A DNA stretch of 64,000 nt from Cunninghamella blakesleeana. Lineage: Eukaryota; Mucoromycota; Mucoromycetes; Mucorales; Cunninghamellaceae. Position 1 is the first letter of the stretch. Each line of letters begins with the position of its first letter. Positions 36,827 to 53,799 of the stretch are shown here, piece after piece. Below the pieces are notes generated by a model. That model searched no databases and was not told where the DNA came from. It saw only the letters and a list, made by a program, of their open reading frames with translations. The position numbers were made by a program, and so were the translations under genes. The stretch spans positions 2,852,001 through 2,916,000 of the forward strand of contig JAFCIZ010000007.1 in NCBI GenBank assembly GCA_017871115.1, read 5' to 3'.

Positions 36827-38604
36827 AATACTATATACGTAACGAATAAACTAAAATATAAAAATAAGTATAAAATACTGAGAAAAAAGAGGAAAAAAAA
36901 AAGGGAAAAAGGAAAAATTAATAGGTTTTAAATTAAAATTCAAATTCAGCCACGTGCGAGTTTTTATTCGTTCATACTTTTAATGCAAAAATAAAAGGAA
37001 ACGTTTTTAAATAAGCGACTCTCTCTCTAAAAAACAAACAAATAGCTTTCCTAATCTAGATTGGTAATGGCTACGTAATATAAATAAATAAGATTACGCC
37101 CTATCTTTTAAAAAACATCGATTGAACGATCACAAAAGAAAAAAAAAAAAGAAGAAAAGTCTTCGTATAACTTTTTATTATTAACAAAAAAAAATAGATA
37201 ATGAAAGTAAGGCAACCAGATAAATGGTATTTTTTTCTTTTTTTTTTTTCGGACCACTCAGTAAATCTAGCTTGCATATAAACACCATCATCGACAACAC
37301 AATCTGTTAAAATACCAAGTCGATTGGCTTACTTCCTATTAAGGTAAATAAATAGCTAGCTTGATTTTGATTTTGTAAATTAATAGATAAATAACCATAA
37401 TCGTTTTATAAAAATTATCTTATCGGTAGAGAATTGTTACATGGCCGTTCTGTCGAAACTTTAAACAAATTGGTCTACTAGTTAAAAAGATATATGAATA
37501 TTAAAATTAGAAAATGTTTTTTTAACAAATCAAACAGTGTTTAAGAGTATTGTACGAAAATATTCTCAAGTATAGAAGACCGATGTGTATCGACCTATTA
37601 TAATATTAGGCCAATAGATTTATTATTTATATCTACAAAATTAGCAATTTACCAAGAAGAGAATTTTTAAATATGTTTTAAAAGAATAAAATGAATAATC
37701 TACATTATATTTTTGTAACGTTTTATTATTTCACGCTATTTTATTTATTAAAAAAAATGAAGTGAATATAAGCTCGAGAAAAATAAAATAAAATAAAAAG
37801 GTGTATCATTAAAACCAGAGGTTGTTAAACCAAACCATCATCATCAGCTTGGATTTTTCTGAAGAATTATACCAGAGTAATTTATTTGTCTGTATTTTTT
37901 ATTTCATGTTTTAATAGAAGGTATTTGATGGCAATAATCTTTATTCATTCTATGCTTGACACTTACGTACTATTATATGCTAGTGTTAAACATATCACTT
38001 TTTTCTTGTTGAAAATACATATTTATTATTGATGATTGGACTTTTGAGTATTCTGTAAGGTATTACTTGATCAAAAGATAACTTGTACTCTACCTCTCCT
38101 TAGCCCGAGAGCTTTAAAAGACTTTTGTTTTGTATTATTCTATTCAATTATTGTATTCTTGGAGATTCTCATTGTTGTGATTCCATATCTCCTCCTTGTG
38201 ATAAGATAGCTCTCAAGAGTTTGTTGTTGCTTAGGTCCTGCTAGTTACTGAAATTGATATTATCGTCTGTTTATATATATATATGATCTTTTATCATAAG
38301 TGTATGATATTAAATAAATATTCAGTATAATATTTGTCAATATTACTTTTATAGTTTTATTATACTTTTTGCAACATATAATAAATATACATATACTTTA
38401 AAATATCGTTAAAGTCTTGGCTAAATAAATATATAAGCAAAGGAACAATACTGTTTATTTTTCAATGTATGTTTACACAATTGAATTGAAAGCTTTATAT
38501 TCAAAAGTCTTGGTTAAAGACATGAAAACATTAATTCTATTTTTTAATAACAGGGTTTTATATTTTATTTTATAAAAATGACGAATCCTTATTATAAAAC
38601 TTAT
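36827..38604. other. 1.8-kb spacer with coding debris and possible LTR fragment
   Basis: Between RNase T2 upstream and PGM2 3' end. The minus-strand segment 37225-37336 is coding-like (GILTDCVVDDGVYMQARF), but an in-frame stop lies just upstream. Segment 38030-38280 is less AT-rich and resembles an LTR-like U3/R/U5 stretch with a TTTAAAAG box. Neither is assignable to a gene. Confidence 0.35.
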
Positions 38605-41600
38605 TTAATCTTCTTTTTTCTTTTCAAGACTATTTTTTTCATATTCCATTAAATCAGTTCCAATAGAAGCAACTACTTTTGATAAATCAGTTTTAGCTTG
38701 TTCCTCAGAATCACCACGTAATTCAGAATAATATTTAATTTTTGGTTCGGTACCACTATAAAAATAAATATACAAAAAAAAACAATCAATATTTTTCTAT
38801 AATTATTATATTGTATATATATTTAAACTATTTACATACCTTGTTCTAATAGTAAAAACAGTGTTGTTTTCTAATCTAAAGGTGATCATTTCAGAAGAGG
38901 AAGATACTGGCAAAGTAGGCTTAAAGCCAGATTTACTAGAGTCATATCCAATTGTCAAATCTCTAATGGAAACCACTTTATAACCACCAATTGTTTTTGG
39001 ATAAGAGAGTTCAAAACCATATGCAGATTGTTCTGATGATACCTATTATAATATCAAAATAATAATAATAATAATATATATAAACAATAAATAAATAAAA
39101 AATAGCATTTTTTTTACGTTCTCCATTACATTACATGTACTAGTGTTTAAAAGAAGAAGAAAAATTTAACTTACGGGTTGATCACCAAAACGAATACGAC
39201 GGAAAATAGATTGGATTAAAGACTTATCGTGGCAAATGAAATAAGAATTGTCAGAAACAAAATAACCGTATTTTGAATATAAGCCTTCTAAATAGTCATT
39301 AACAGTTAATCCACGATTATATAATTGAATAGCCCATTCAGAAAAGAAAGCTAAGGCACTAACACCATCTTTATCTTTAACAATACTACCAATAGTAAAA
39401 CCAATAGCTTCTTCGTATGAAAAGATTACATCATATCCTTCTTTTTCAAGATTCATAGCCGTATTACCAATCCATTTAAAACCAGTCAGTGATTCTTCAA
39501 ATCGAAATCCTTCTACTTCAGCCATACGTTCTAAAAATTTAGATGACACTGTACTTGCTACCATAGCCAATTTATCTATAATATAATATAATATACATGG
39601 GTAACATGATAATAAATAATAATTAAAATAAAATATTGATGTTTTATTCTTTTTTATTTTTTGTGAATATTTATTTTATTTTTGTTTATTTTTACCTGCT
39701 TTTTTCCCTTCTAAAATAGCCTTTTCAAAACAAGCAGCACCCAAGACGGATCCAATTTGATTGCCACTAAAGATTTTCCATTCACCATTAAGTTGTTTTT
39801 CAGCAATAGCTAACCGATCAGCATCAGGATCATTGGCCAAAATAATAGAAGCACCTTTTTCATTAGCTGTTTTAATAGCCAAGCTCTATTTTTTATAAAA
39901 TATAAATAAATTAACATGAATGTATGTGATTTCATATCTATTATTTTTTTTTATAACCTATCCACTCTCTTTTTTTACTTTTTATTTTCAATATTTACCA
40001 ATGAACCTTTTCCTTCTTCTGGATTAGGAAATGCTACTGTAGGGAATTCTGGATCTGGTTCTACTTGTTCTAAAACAGGATAAAATGGATTCAAATGGAA
40101 AGTTTCAAAAGCCCTTTTAGCAAAAGGAGTTCCAACACCATGCATAGCAGTATATACAAACTTAAGGTTTGATTTTTCATTATCATTTCTATTAATATAT
40201 AAAATAAAAATAAAAAAAATAGTATTTAGATGATATTATAATTACATTTATATTATTATTATTTTTTATATAAACGTATATATATATTATTATTATTACC
40301 GATAGGTGGATAAAGTGGCCAATTCTTCAAAGTAAGAATCAATAACATTTTCATTTTTAGGATCAACACATAATTCACTAGTATTTACTAAATCATAATT
40401 CCAATCCCATGGTTCCAAGTGTTGTAAAATAGAAGAGGCAATTCCTTCATCATGTGGTGGTATAATTTGGCATGCATTTTCCCAGTACCTGTATAAATGA
40501 AAAATTATAATAAAAATTAAAGTTCATAAATATTTCCCACATAGGTAGGACAAAGCAATTTTTATTCTAAGGTATATTCATTATACTTCATACTTACACT
40601 TTATAACCATTATCATCTTTTGGATTCTAGAAAAAATAAAAAAAATAAAAGCAATGAATAATAAATAAATAATAAATAAATATTAATATAATTAAATAAT
40701 ATATATATATATATAACACTTACATGAGAGGCAGTAATCATGATCCCACCAGCAGCTTTGAGTTTTTTAATAGTATAAGGCTATAAATAATATAAATAAA
40801 AATATTAACAATCCATTTATAAATACCCACCTAATTTAACATTTTATACCAATATATAAGAATATGTATTAATTTATTTGTTTTTACCACTAAAGGTGTA
40901 TGAATTAAATCATGATAATACCACACTTTGAATCCACGTTGAATGAATGCAGCAGCAGTTAATCTTGCAAAATTATCAGAATTATGTCTATGATCATGGC
41001 CAACAACAACTCCCCGAGTTTTAGCGTCAGAAACATGCTGTTCAATATACATAGCTAAACCCTAATGATTAATTATACACATACACAATATATATAAATT
41101 AGTATTTTATTATGACCACCCTTCTTATTATCGTATATCTATTATTCAAAACATGCTGCGTTTTTTACCTGTGAGGCTTGAAGTACTGTTAAATCGTTCA
41201 TTCTAGAAAAACCAGCTTCCATTCTTGCACGTAAGCCTTGATAATAATAATTTAAATAAATGTTAGTATTGTCATTAGTATATACATTTGTATTACACTA
41301 AACTTGTTGTTATTGACTGTACCTGCGGTTCCAAATTCAATACGATTTAACAATCTTTTTTCAAGTTCTGCTATATTATTAGCTTCCTTAAGATGGATAA
41401 TTTCATTACGAGTAGTTTCATTCTATATATACATATATAATGGGGTAGATAATATAAAACAATAAAAAGTTGAAGCAAGTTTTGTTAGCTTAAAAAATAG
41501 TTGTGATATTGATATTTTAATTTGTACTATTGTTTTTTTTTTTTTGTTTCACGTTTACCTTGTCTAAACGAAGCCAATCTTCAACAAGTTTATTTAAATT

Positions 41601-41612
41601 GTTATTTTCCAT
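38605..41612 (-). CDS. PGM2: phosphopentomutase / phosphoglucomutase-2 family
   Basis: Member of the alpha-D-phosphohexomutase superfamily closest to human PGM2 and yeast Prm15/Pgm3, which interconvert ribose-1- and ribose-5-phosphate and also act on glucose phosphates. Twelve exons: 41559-41612, 41323-41422, 41169-41236, 40888-41061, 40724-40780, 40598-40626, 40300-40488, 39999-40188, 39696-39885, 39175-39575, 38840-39042 and 38605-38755, giving 601 aa, the family size. [18 protein letters not shown] opens the enzyme; the phosphoserine is in [14 protein letters not shown] at about residue 150; the metal loop is [10 protein letters not shown] at about 305-314; the sugar-binding loop is SYEEAIGF; the phosphate loop is [14 protein letters not shown]. 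The catalytic Ser loop spans an intron. The gene name follows human usage. Confidence 0.95.
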
Positions 41613-41834
41613 ATTGTCCTGACTAGTCTTTTTTAATTATTAAAAAATAAATACGAGAAAAAGAGGTGAAAAAAAATTTTACCAAAAAAATCACCTTTTT
41701 AAAAACGAGAGCGGTAATTTAAAATTTTCGTTGTGTCACCAATTATGTATAATTGTTTTTTTAAAATAGTATATGTACAAATCAAAAATTACTATTCTTT
41801 TATATTTACTTTAGTTATAAAAAAGATATATAGG

Positions 41835-41839
<5 letters not shown>

Positions 41840-41897
<58 letters not shown>
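41840..41897. repeat. compound (AT)n(GT)n microsatellite
   Basis: An AT run immediately followed by about 14 GT units, upstream of PGM2 on the opposite side. Likely polymorphic. Confidence 0.8.
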
Positions 41898-41899
<2 letters not shown>

Positions 41900-42906
41900 T
41901 ATATTTTTTAAAAAAAATCAAATAGCAGTATTACTAATGAAAATATTAGATGAAAGAGCCAATGATGCCATTATTATAAAAGGATCATTCGTACACTTTC
42001 TAACAAATAATTGACCCCGACTCTTTCCAAACTATTTTTATGGTTTTACTGTTTTTCTAAATTATATAATAAACCGATGATTTTTTAAATCATATATTTC
42101 TCAATATTATATATTCGATCATGTGTAAACTAATTGTTTTATGAAGAGTCATATTACTTGGAGAATCAAAATGTAAAAAATAAATAAATATGTTTTAAAA
42201 AGCTATTTTATACACACGCTTTAAATTCTGAAGTGAGGTTGCAGAGTATACGTAAAAGTTTGAAATAAAAAGATGTAAAATATCAAATTAGGTGAAAAGA
42301 TTACAATTTAAAGAGGCACTTTCATAAAAAAAGTTGAAGAGGAATGTGAAAGCTATCAGCATTAAAAACATTCCTGAGGTTGTGTAAGTACTGTATATAT
42401 GAATCAAAGGGTGTGTCTCTAGCAATTTCTATGTTTATAAACATTCAAAAAAAATTGCAAGCATAATAATTCTTTATTATAAAAAGCTGAACACATATAA
42501 TGAATAATATTTATTGGTTTATTGATTTTGATTTAAATAAATTATAATTTTACTATGTTACATTTGTGATTTTTTTAAAGAGTAATTACATTTTTATCCC
42601 TTCCATTTTTCACTTTTCTTTCACTTTTTATCAATTTTACTTCTCTATTTCATTCTTTATTTTTTCATATAAATCCATATCAAATTATTAATATTAATAA
42701 AACAAAATCTAGCGCTCACTAAATTTATTACTGAAGAATCAAATATAATTTATGTTCAAGAGTTAATTGTCTCAAAAGGAGCGTCAAATACAACACTTAA
42801 AAGTATCACCCCGCAATCAACGACAGCAAAAAAAAATAGTCTGATATTAGTTTATAAGGCTATACAAGAATATTGATAGGAACAGTCAAACAATTACTGA
42901 AATTAA

Positions 42907-43527
42907 CATTATCAAGTACTGTTGATACATCATGATCAATTTACAACTTTATTTCTAATCAAACTTGTAGAATTATACATCAATTGTCAAAAAAAAAGAG
43001 GCATTACTTTACCTAACAGTGTAGATGAACTGTATATGATATTGCTACAAGTATTAAATTCATAGAACATAAAAGAATGTAATATTGTAATCCGACTGAT
43101 TTATATATTAAAAACCAATGAAAACCAAGATGTATGTGTAGTTATATTCAATACATTTTTATGCATTTTCAAAAGCAATGAAGAATGGAAAAGTTACGAC
43201 AGTAGTAATAGTGTAATTGAATTTTTTATACCGTACCATATTATAATGAAACAATTATTGAAAAATTTACTTTATCCATTACATATAGTGAAAAGCAAAA
43301 TTGTCGACATCAAAATTGCACGCAAGAAAAATATGACCATATCGAACAATATAATAACTAGAATAGACTTAATGTTAGAATTTATTTGAATAACAATAAT
43401 AATAACAATGAAAAGTTAGCCACCTACCATCTTTGAATGGAAAAGAACAGAAATGCTTCTGAAACATTATTTAAATAAATGGCAAAAATATTTGAGCGTA
43501 TTAACCCTTCATTATCAATATTCATAA
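42907..43527 (+). pseudogene. decayed ORF of unknown family
   Basis: One reading frame runs for 207 codons, interrupted only by TAG (43063), TGA (43387) and TAG (about 43420). In sequence this AT-rich, TAA should be by far the commonest chance stop, yet none occurs in frame before the final TAA. Product-like segments are LVELYINCQKKRGITLPNSV, DELYMILLQVLNS, NIVIRLIYILKTNENQDV and FEWKRTEMLLKHYLNKW. There is no ATG start and I do not recognise the family. A transposon-derived or lineage-specific gene decaying through C-to-T changes is the simplest reading. Confidence 0.45.
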
Positions 43528-44752
43528 ACAAAAAAAACGGTAATGTGATATTATACACTTTTTTGGATTTATTGTTTATCGCTGGGAAATATAGAAAGCG
43601 AACGGTGTCTCTATCATTTTTTTTTATTGAAAAACTTTCTATATCTGCAGATATCATCTCCAAAGAAATTTTAAAAGCATCACCAGCATTATATTACATG
43701 AAAGATTGTTAAGAAACTTACTATAATTAGAAATAACAAAAATAAAACTATTGATAAAACAGCAATAATAACAACGCTACATTCAAGATAGACAATAGTA
43801 CACCAAAACCAATTTGAATTAATATATAAACCTAGAATAGTCTGGATTGTGCCTTTAAGATAAGAGCAAAATGGAAAAAAAATTGTAATATTAATGATAA
43901 TAATAAAAGAGAAAAATATAAAAATACTAAATGAAAATGGAGTAAAAAGAGTCTAATCGGTATATTTTACTATATTTTATTTTAATTTTAGTGGTCAATG
44001 ATAGCCCATTAGTCGTAGAAAAGTACGCTAATCAAACCTATTTTATAGCAGTTTTAATATTATCAGACTAGCTAATTCAATCAGGGGACACACAATTGAT
44101 ATGCTAATGATTTTAATACCATTTTTTGGCAATTTTTACTATATATGAAAAATTGCTACAAATCCTTAGTACTAACAAAAGAGGCTACGGAAACAAAAAT
44201 TAAAGAGATCTCACTTTTCCCAATTTTATGAATGGAAAGATCAGTCCTTCTTTTTCACTAAAAGCTCTTTTTACTTTTCAGATAAACGCTTTTACTAATA
44301 TTCAAACTTTTATTTTATTTTAATACATTGTATGTCATTAGTCTATTAAAAGCATTATTGGATAATAATTTTTTTTTTTACTTTATTAAAAAAATATGAT
44401 AATTGTTTATTCCTATAACTTATTAAAATACCTCTTCATATTACTTATTCAATAAAAAGACGTATATATCTAATATAAATTATAAAAGCGATAAAATGAT
44501 AATAAATTTCAAATATGCTCTTTTTGATCTTTTTTTTTTAATGTTATTTATACTCCGGATCTTTTTTTTATTCAACCCTTTTTTTTCTTATTGTTATGTA
44601 TGTATACCTTTTTTTACCAACGTTAATATTTTATCATTCCCTGTATCTATCATTTTCTTTTTTATAATAAATTCTTATAAATAAATAATAATAATATCTT
44701 TATTTTTTTTTTTTTATTATTATTATATACTGTACTTTCTTAGCATTAAAAA

Positions 44753-46887
<2,135 letters not shown>

Positions 46888-47473
46888 CCATCCCATTTGT
46901 AAAACTAGTAACTTTTAAAACAAAACAAGTATACAACTATCATTATAACTATTATTTTTTATTATATATTTCGTATTTAAACAACTGATTACATTATAAT
47001 TTATTTTTTTCTTTTAATAATAATAATAATAATAAAATAAGAAATACTCTTTAATCATATGCAAAAAACCAAATATTTTTTTTTGTGTAAAGTACCCAAC
47101 ACTCACCTGTTATTTTATTTTTTTATGATCTTATGTTTTCTATTTGTTACAATATTACTATCTATATTTATATACGATTTATTTATTCAATATTATTTAA
47201 CGAATTATTAGTATTACTTTATAATAGTAGCCAACACCAGGCAATAAGTATGTAGTAGTAATAGGTCATAAGACGATACACATTCCCCAAATTTTGCCCT
47301 GAATTTTATTTTATTCTCTAAAAAAAAGCTTGAAATAAAGTTTAAATAAAAAATTAGGTTCGGAGCTTATATCACGCAGCTTAAAAAAAAATTAAAATAA
47401 TTTCTTTTTTTTTCTTTTTTCTTTCACCTGAATATTTCTTTTATTTATACACCTTATTTTATTATAAAAAGCC
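46888..47473. other. spacer upstream of ECT1
   Basis: HAT 3' flank and ECT1 upstream region. A slightly GC-richer patch at 47225-47305 (CCAACACCAGGC, TTCCCC, TTGCCC) has no identified function. Confidence 0.45.
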
Positions 47474-49548
<2,075 letters not shown>

Positions 49549-50111
49549 TGAAATAATACAAGTAACTTTTTTTTAATATATCATCACTACATTTTTTCTG
49601 TTTATATATATGTATATGTATATATATATTGTTTATTTATTTTAATTCAATTATATAATAAAAATGTTTTTAATAGCCTATACAAAAAATAGTACGTAAA
49701 ATTGTCAAATATAAAATTGATTGGAGATAAACTTTGTTACAATATATAGTTTTAGACGGAACATGAAAATTATGATTTTCGGAAATAAGAAATAAAAAAT
49801 ACAGGGCAAGAAAAAGCTAAGAAATTGAAAAAATACTTCATATGAAAAAAAAAAAGACATTTGAATTTAAATAAAATACAATTTTATTACTATCTACAAT
49901 GGTGGTTGTTTTGTATTTTTCTTTTAAAAAGAGTAGTTGTATAAGTGTGCATTATGGATATGTGTGTATGTGTAAAATAATAAAAATAAATGAATTAAAA
50001 TTAAAATAAAATGATCATCTATATTCTATATAATTAGCTTATGAAGTAATAAAAGAGGAAAAAAAAAGTATGGGTTACAAAGAAATGATAAAATAAAGAA
50101 AAATAAAAAGA
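49549..50111. other. convergent 3' spacer ECT1 / GPD1
   Basis: AT-rich DNA between two converging genes; contains their 3' UTRs. No further gene seen. Confidence 0.55.
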
Positions 50112-51503
50112 TTAAATATCACGAACAATAGCATCAACAGGAGCACCTTGATAAACAATACGATATACAGTATGGAAAAGAGGGAATTCATTTTCTAACT
50201 TTCTAGCAGATAAAAATTCATGAACTTCCATAGCAGTTAAGGTACCTTGTAATTTTTGACCATTTAATAACTCTTTTTCTAAGATATCAATTGATTTTCC
50301 AGTACGAGCAAAAGCTTCAGCAACTTTTCTATTACGACCACCGGAACAAGTGGTAATTAAATCAGCTACACCACAGGACTCAAAGAAGGTTTCTGTTTGT
50401 ACCATATCCCCAAAGAACATTTGACCAAATTTACGCATTTCCATTAATCCACGACGAATAATAGCAGCCTTTGTATTACTTCCATAACCCAATCCATCAC
50501 TGAATCCAGCACCAACTATATATAAAAAATAAAATAAAAATAAAAAAGGAATGAGTACATATAAATACACACATACACACGTATATATAATATAGAACCC
50601 CGAATCAAAAAAAACCCCCCATTATCTTCTTTTTTTTATAAACGTTTTATATTTTGGCCCAACAATTTTTTTTTTTTTCCTTTGCATTAACCCCAAAATA
50701 TTTTTATTTTCTCTTTCTATTTTTTTGATAAAAAAAAAAAACTTACCAGCAACTACATTCTTAAGAGCACCACATAATTGAACACCAACATGATCTTGAA
50801 TAACATTGATGCGGAAATAATCAGTATGGAAAAGATGATACCATACCTTACCATCTTCAATGTTTTGACAACCAATAGTAGATTCACAGAATTTTTCTCT
50901 AGCAACTTCATCAGCAATATTAGCACCACTTAAAGCAGCACAAGGAATATTTAAAATACGTTCAATTTCTTCAGAGAATAATCTAGTACCAGAAGAAGTG
51001 ATTTCTAAACCTTTGATTAAAGAGATAGCACGAGCATTAGGAGCTAAATGACCTTTGATTTGATCACAAACACTACGAACAAATTGATGAGGAAGAACAA
51101 AGACAACAAGAGTAGCACCTTTACAAGAAGCAACTACGTCAGGTGTTGCTATAATATGATGAGGTAACTTTACACCTTGAAGGTATTTGACATTTTCATG
51201 TTCACGATTAATAATATCTGTTAAGTTTTCACCATTTATTTTTTCTTGAAAGACCCATTGACGTACATCCTTTTCAAACATATGGGGATGACGGACAGTA
51301 TTTTCACCTACAATCTTGGCAATAGCTGATCCCCTAAATAAAAAGAAACAAATAGATATATTAATTATATTGAAAAAAAAAATAGTTTAGAGTTCATCCC
51401 ATTCTTATTAATAATAATAATAAAAAATAAATCTATTTTATTTAAAAAATAAAAGAACTTACCAGTTACCGGACCCAATAATACAAACTTTTTCAAGAGA
51501 CAT
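50112..51503 (-). CDS. GPD1: NAD-dependent glycerol-3-phosphate dehydrogenase
   Basis: Reduces dihydroxyacetone phosphate to glycerol-3-phosphate, supplying glycerol for osmotic balance and the backbone of phospholipids. Exons 51463-51503, 50747-51333 and 50112-50515 give 343 aa. The Rossmann motif [17 protein letters not shown] is split by the first intron. [31 protein letters not shown], the catalytic Lys region [26 protein letters not shown] and [14 protein letters not shown] all match the family. The C-terminus (DAIVRDI) has no peroxisomal targeting signal, and the N-terminus lacks the extension seen in yeast Gpd1, so a cytosolic enzyme is expected. Confidence 0.96.
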
Positions 51504-53156
51504 AATGATGATAGTAGATTTTTACTTTAAAAAGATAAGATAATTATAAAAAATAATTGAGAAAGAGAAAAGAGAGGAAATCGAAATTAAAAAAAGTTTT
51601 TTTAAATAGATTTATTTATCTGTGTTTGAAAAATATTTTTTTATTTTTTTTCTAATAATATTTTATTAAAGGGTAAAATCCCGCTTTTTTCTTATTTTAA
51701 ACCTTATTCAATATAAATAAATAAATAACATATCCATAATATTTCCAATTATGAAATTGTCAAATGTTAAAAAAACAGGCGTGAAATCCCTTTACCAATC
51801 ATCACTTGGGTGGACAATTATAACATAAAACATATACATTTCCCTTTTTTATAACTTTTACATATTTTTATATATAGTATTGAAAATTATTCATATCATT
51901 TTTTAAAAATGATCAAGTTTTTAATTGTTATTATCATTTTTGTTTCATTTTTGAATATTTATTGTTGCCCATGAAATATTATCAATCTATATATAATATT
52001 AATGATATAATCATGCTTCTAAATACTTTTTTATCATTTTTTTGATTATCATAAGTACGTATCACCGCTAAGGACTCCGATGTGAAGGCCCTCATTATTT
52101 TAAAATATTACTATTATTATGACTCTGACCTTTTAAATATATATATTTATATACGTATGATTTTTTAAATCAATAAATAAAAAAAATAGGAATCTTTTAC
52201 ACTTCAAATATTATATTTATATTACATACATATACATATACATATATATACATATATGGTCATTAAAAAAAATTATCATCATCATAAGAAAATCATCAGG
52301 AAAATAAAAAAATTTAAAAAAAAAAAAAATTCAAACTCCAAACGATCTAACAGGTTTATTTAATAGTTTTTATTTGGTATGAATCGTATACTAATGAATA
52401 AGAGAGAGAGAATAGGCATGTAGAGAGAGAGTATTGTATCCTCTGTTTTATTTTTGACGTCATGTTTAAATCGGGAATTTATAAAAAATAAACTAAACTA
52501 ATCGATGTATATTATCTTTACTGATAGGATCTCGATAAAAATAATAATAATAATAATAATAATAAACTTGATAACAATTGAATTAATTACCAAATGTAGC
52601 ATATTTTTCTTTTGTCTAAATTATATATAAAAAAAAGGTAGAATACTTTTTCTAATTTTTATATATACGTAAGTACGTACTAAAAAAAAAAAAATCAAAA
52701 ATTATTATTTTTAATTTTACTTTGATTACACATGATGCATTGTTTTTTCTCGTTTCTCCTCTATCCTCGAGGTTTTGTACCTAAAAAATAAAAAACAAAT
52801 AGGCTGTTTATCTTCTATTTTTTTTTTCTACAAATATTTGTTTAAAAAAAATAAAGGTAAATTACCATGATGAATTTTCTTGTATAATAATTTCAATTTT
52901 ATATAACATAATATAATGATCATTCTAATTACTTTTTTATAATAGTAATGATGATTACATATATTAACATTAGAAAAAAGAGGTTAATAGAAGAGATTTT
53001 CAAATTCCGGCTTTTTTTAAAAAATTTTACTTACGCAATTTTTTTTTATATTCACTTTTCTTTCACTATTCTTTTTTTATATTTAATTTCATATACTAAT
53101 ACACTCTTTTCATTTTCATTTTTTATTTTTTTTTTAAATCATATGGAATATATACT
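51504..53156. promoter_or_regulatory. divergent spacer with a CRE palindrome
   Basis: 1.65 kb between GPD1 (minus) and the 171-aa protein gene (plus). Contains a perfect TGACGTCA palindrome at 52455-52462, the consensus ATF/CREB site, and a GC-rich patch at 52051-52095. (GA)n at 52403-52430. The 74-codon ORF at 52948-53172 overlaps the next gene's start region and is not called. Confidence 0.45.
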
Positions 53157-53799
53157 ATGTTTAATAATTTAAAACGTCGATATTCTGTCGACAAATCAGA
53201 TAAAGGCGATTTTAATAAACGTCCAAAAGTTTTATCAGATATACCGTAAGAGTACCTTTTTTATTATTATTTGTTATTGTTTCCTTATTCTTTATTATTT
53301 TTTGTTTATGTATATAAATATAAATAATAATACATATTATATATATATATTTCTTTTATATTTTTTGATTAGATCACCTGAAACATACGATTACACAGAT
53401 CTATATTCAAATCCTATTACTCATCCTACTCAGTTACCGCCAAGCCCTCCTGTTATCAATGATCCAACCATACCAGCAAGTATAACTTGTACTTCTTCTA
53501 TTGACACCATACCAACTTTAAAACGATTTACCATCAGTACAAGACAGGAACAACCACAACATGATTCAGTAGATATTACTTCAGCTTATACAGATATTAA
53601 TAATCTTTTATATCAACTTCATTTAGAACGATATTCTGAAAATAACCATAATAATAACCAGCAGGACGCAGATATGATGGATGATAATAATAACAACAGC
53701 AACAATATTAATAATAGCAACAATGAAGTATATCAATATAATATGGTGAATGCTATATTAAGACAAGCATTTTTAGAAAGGCACCCAATTTCAAAGTAA
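53157..53799 (+). CDS. unknown protein with N-terminal basic nuclear-like signal
   Basis: Two exons, 53157-53245 and 53373-53799, give 171 aa. It begins MFNNLKRRYSVDKSDKGDFN followed by KRPKVLSDIPSPE; LKRR...KRPK looks like a bipartite nuclear signal. A proline-rich stretch (THPTQLPPSPPVINDPT) follows, then a helix (SAYTDINNLLYQLHLERYSE), an Asn-rich linker, and a short C-terminal helix (VYQYNMVNAILRQAFLERHP). The layout recalls small transcription cofactors, but I do not recognise the family. Splice sites are clean and the frame is open across the junction. Confidence 0.65.

Larger units (their letters stand above)
41613..44752. other. 3.1-kb spacer with decayed coding sequence
   Basis: The longest gene-free interval. 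41840-41897 is a compound (AT)n(GT)n repeat. 41923-42014 on plus looks like an orphan terminal exon (VLLMKILDERANDAIIIKGS) after an ATAG acceptor. 42220-42430 has a frame with interspersed stops including KDYNLKRHFHKK. 42907-43527 is a clear decayed ORF. The two ORFs overlapping 43424-43712 are in other frames of that relic and are not called. Confidence 0.45.

Noticed and set aside
43424..43712. Two overlapping ORFs on opposite strands near the relic
   Set aside because: Neither frame has splice partners or domains, and the plus-strand relic frame explains the local lack of stops better.
52948..53172. 74-codon ORF before the 171-aa gene
   Set aside because: Phe/Tyr/Ile-rich 5' UTR-like sequence that overlaps the real start in another frame.
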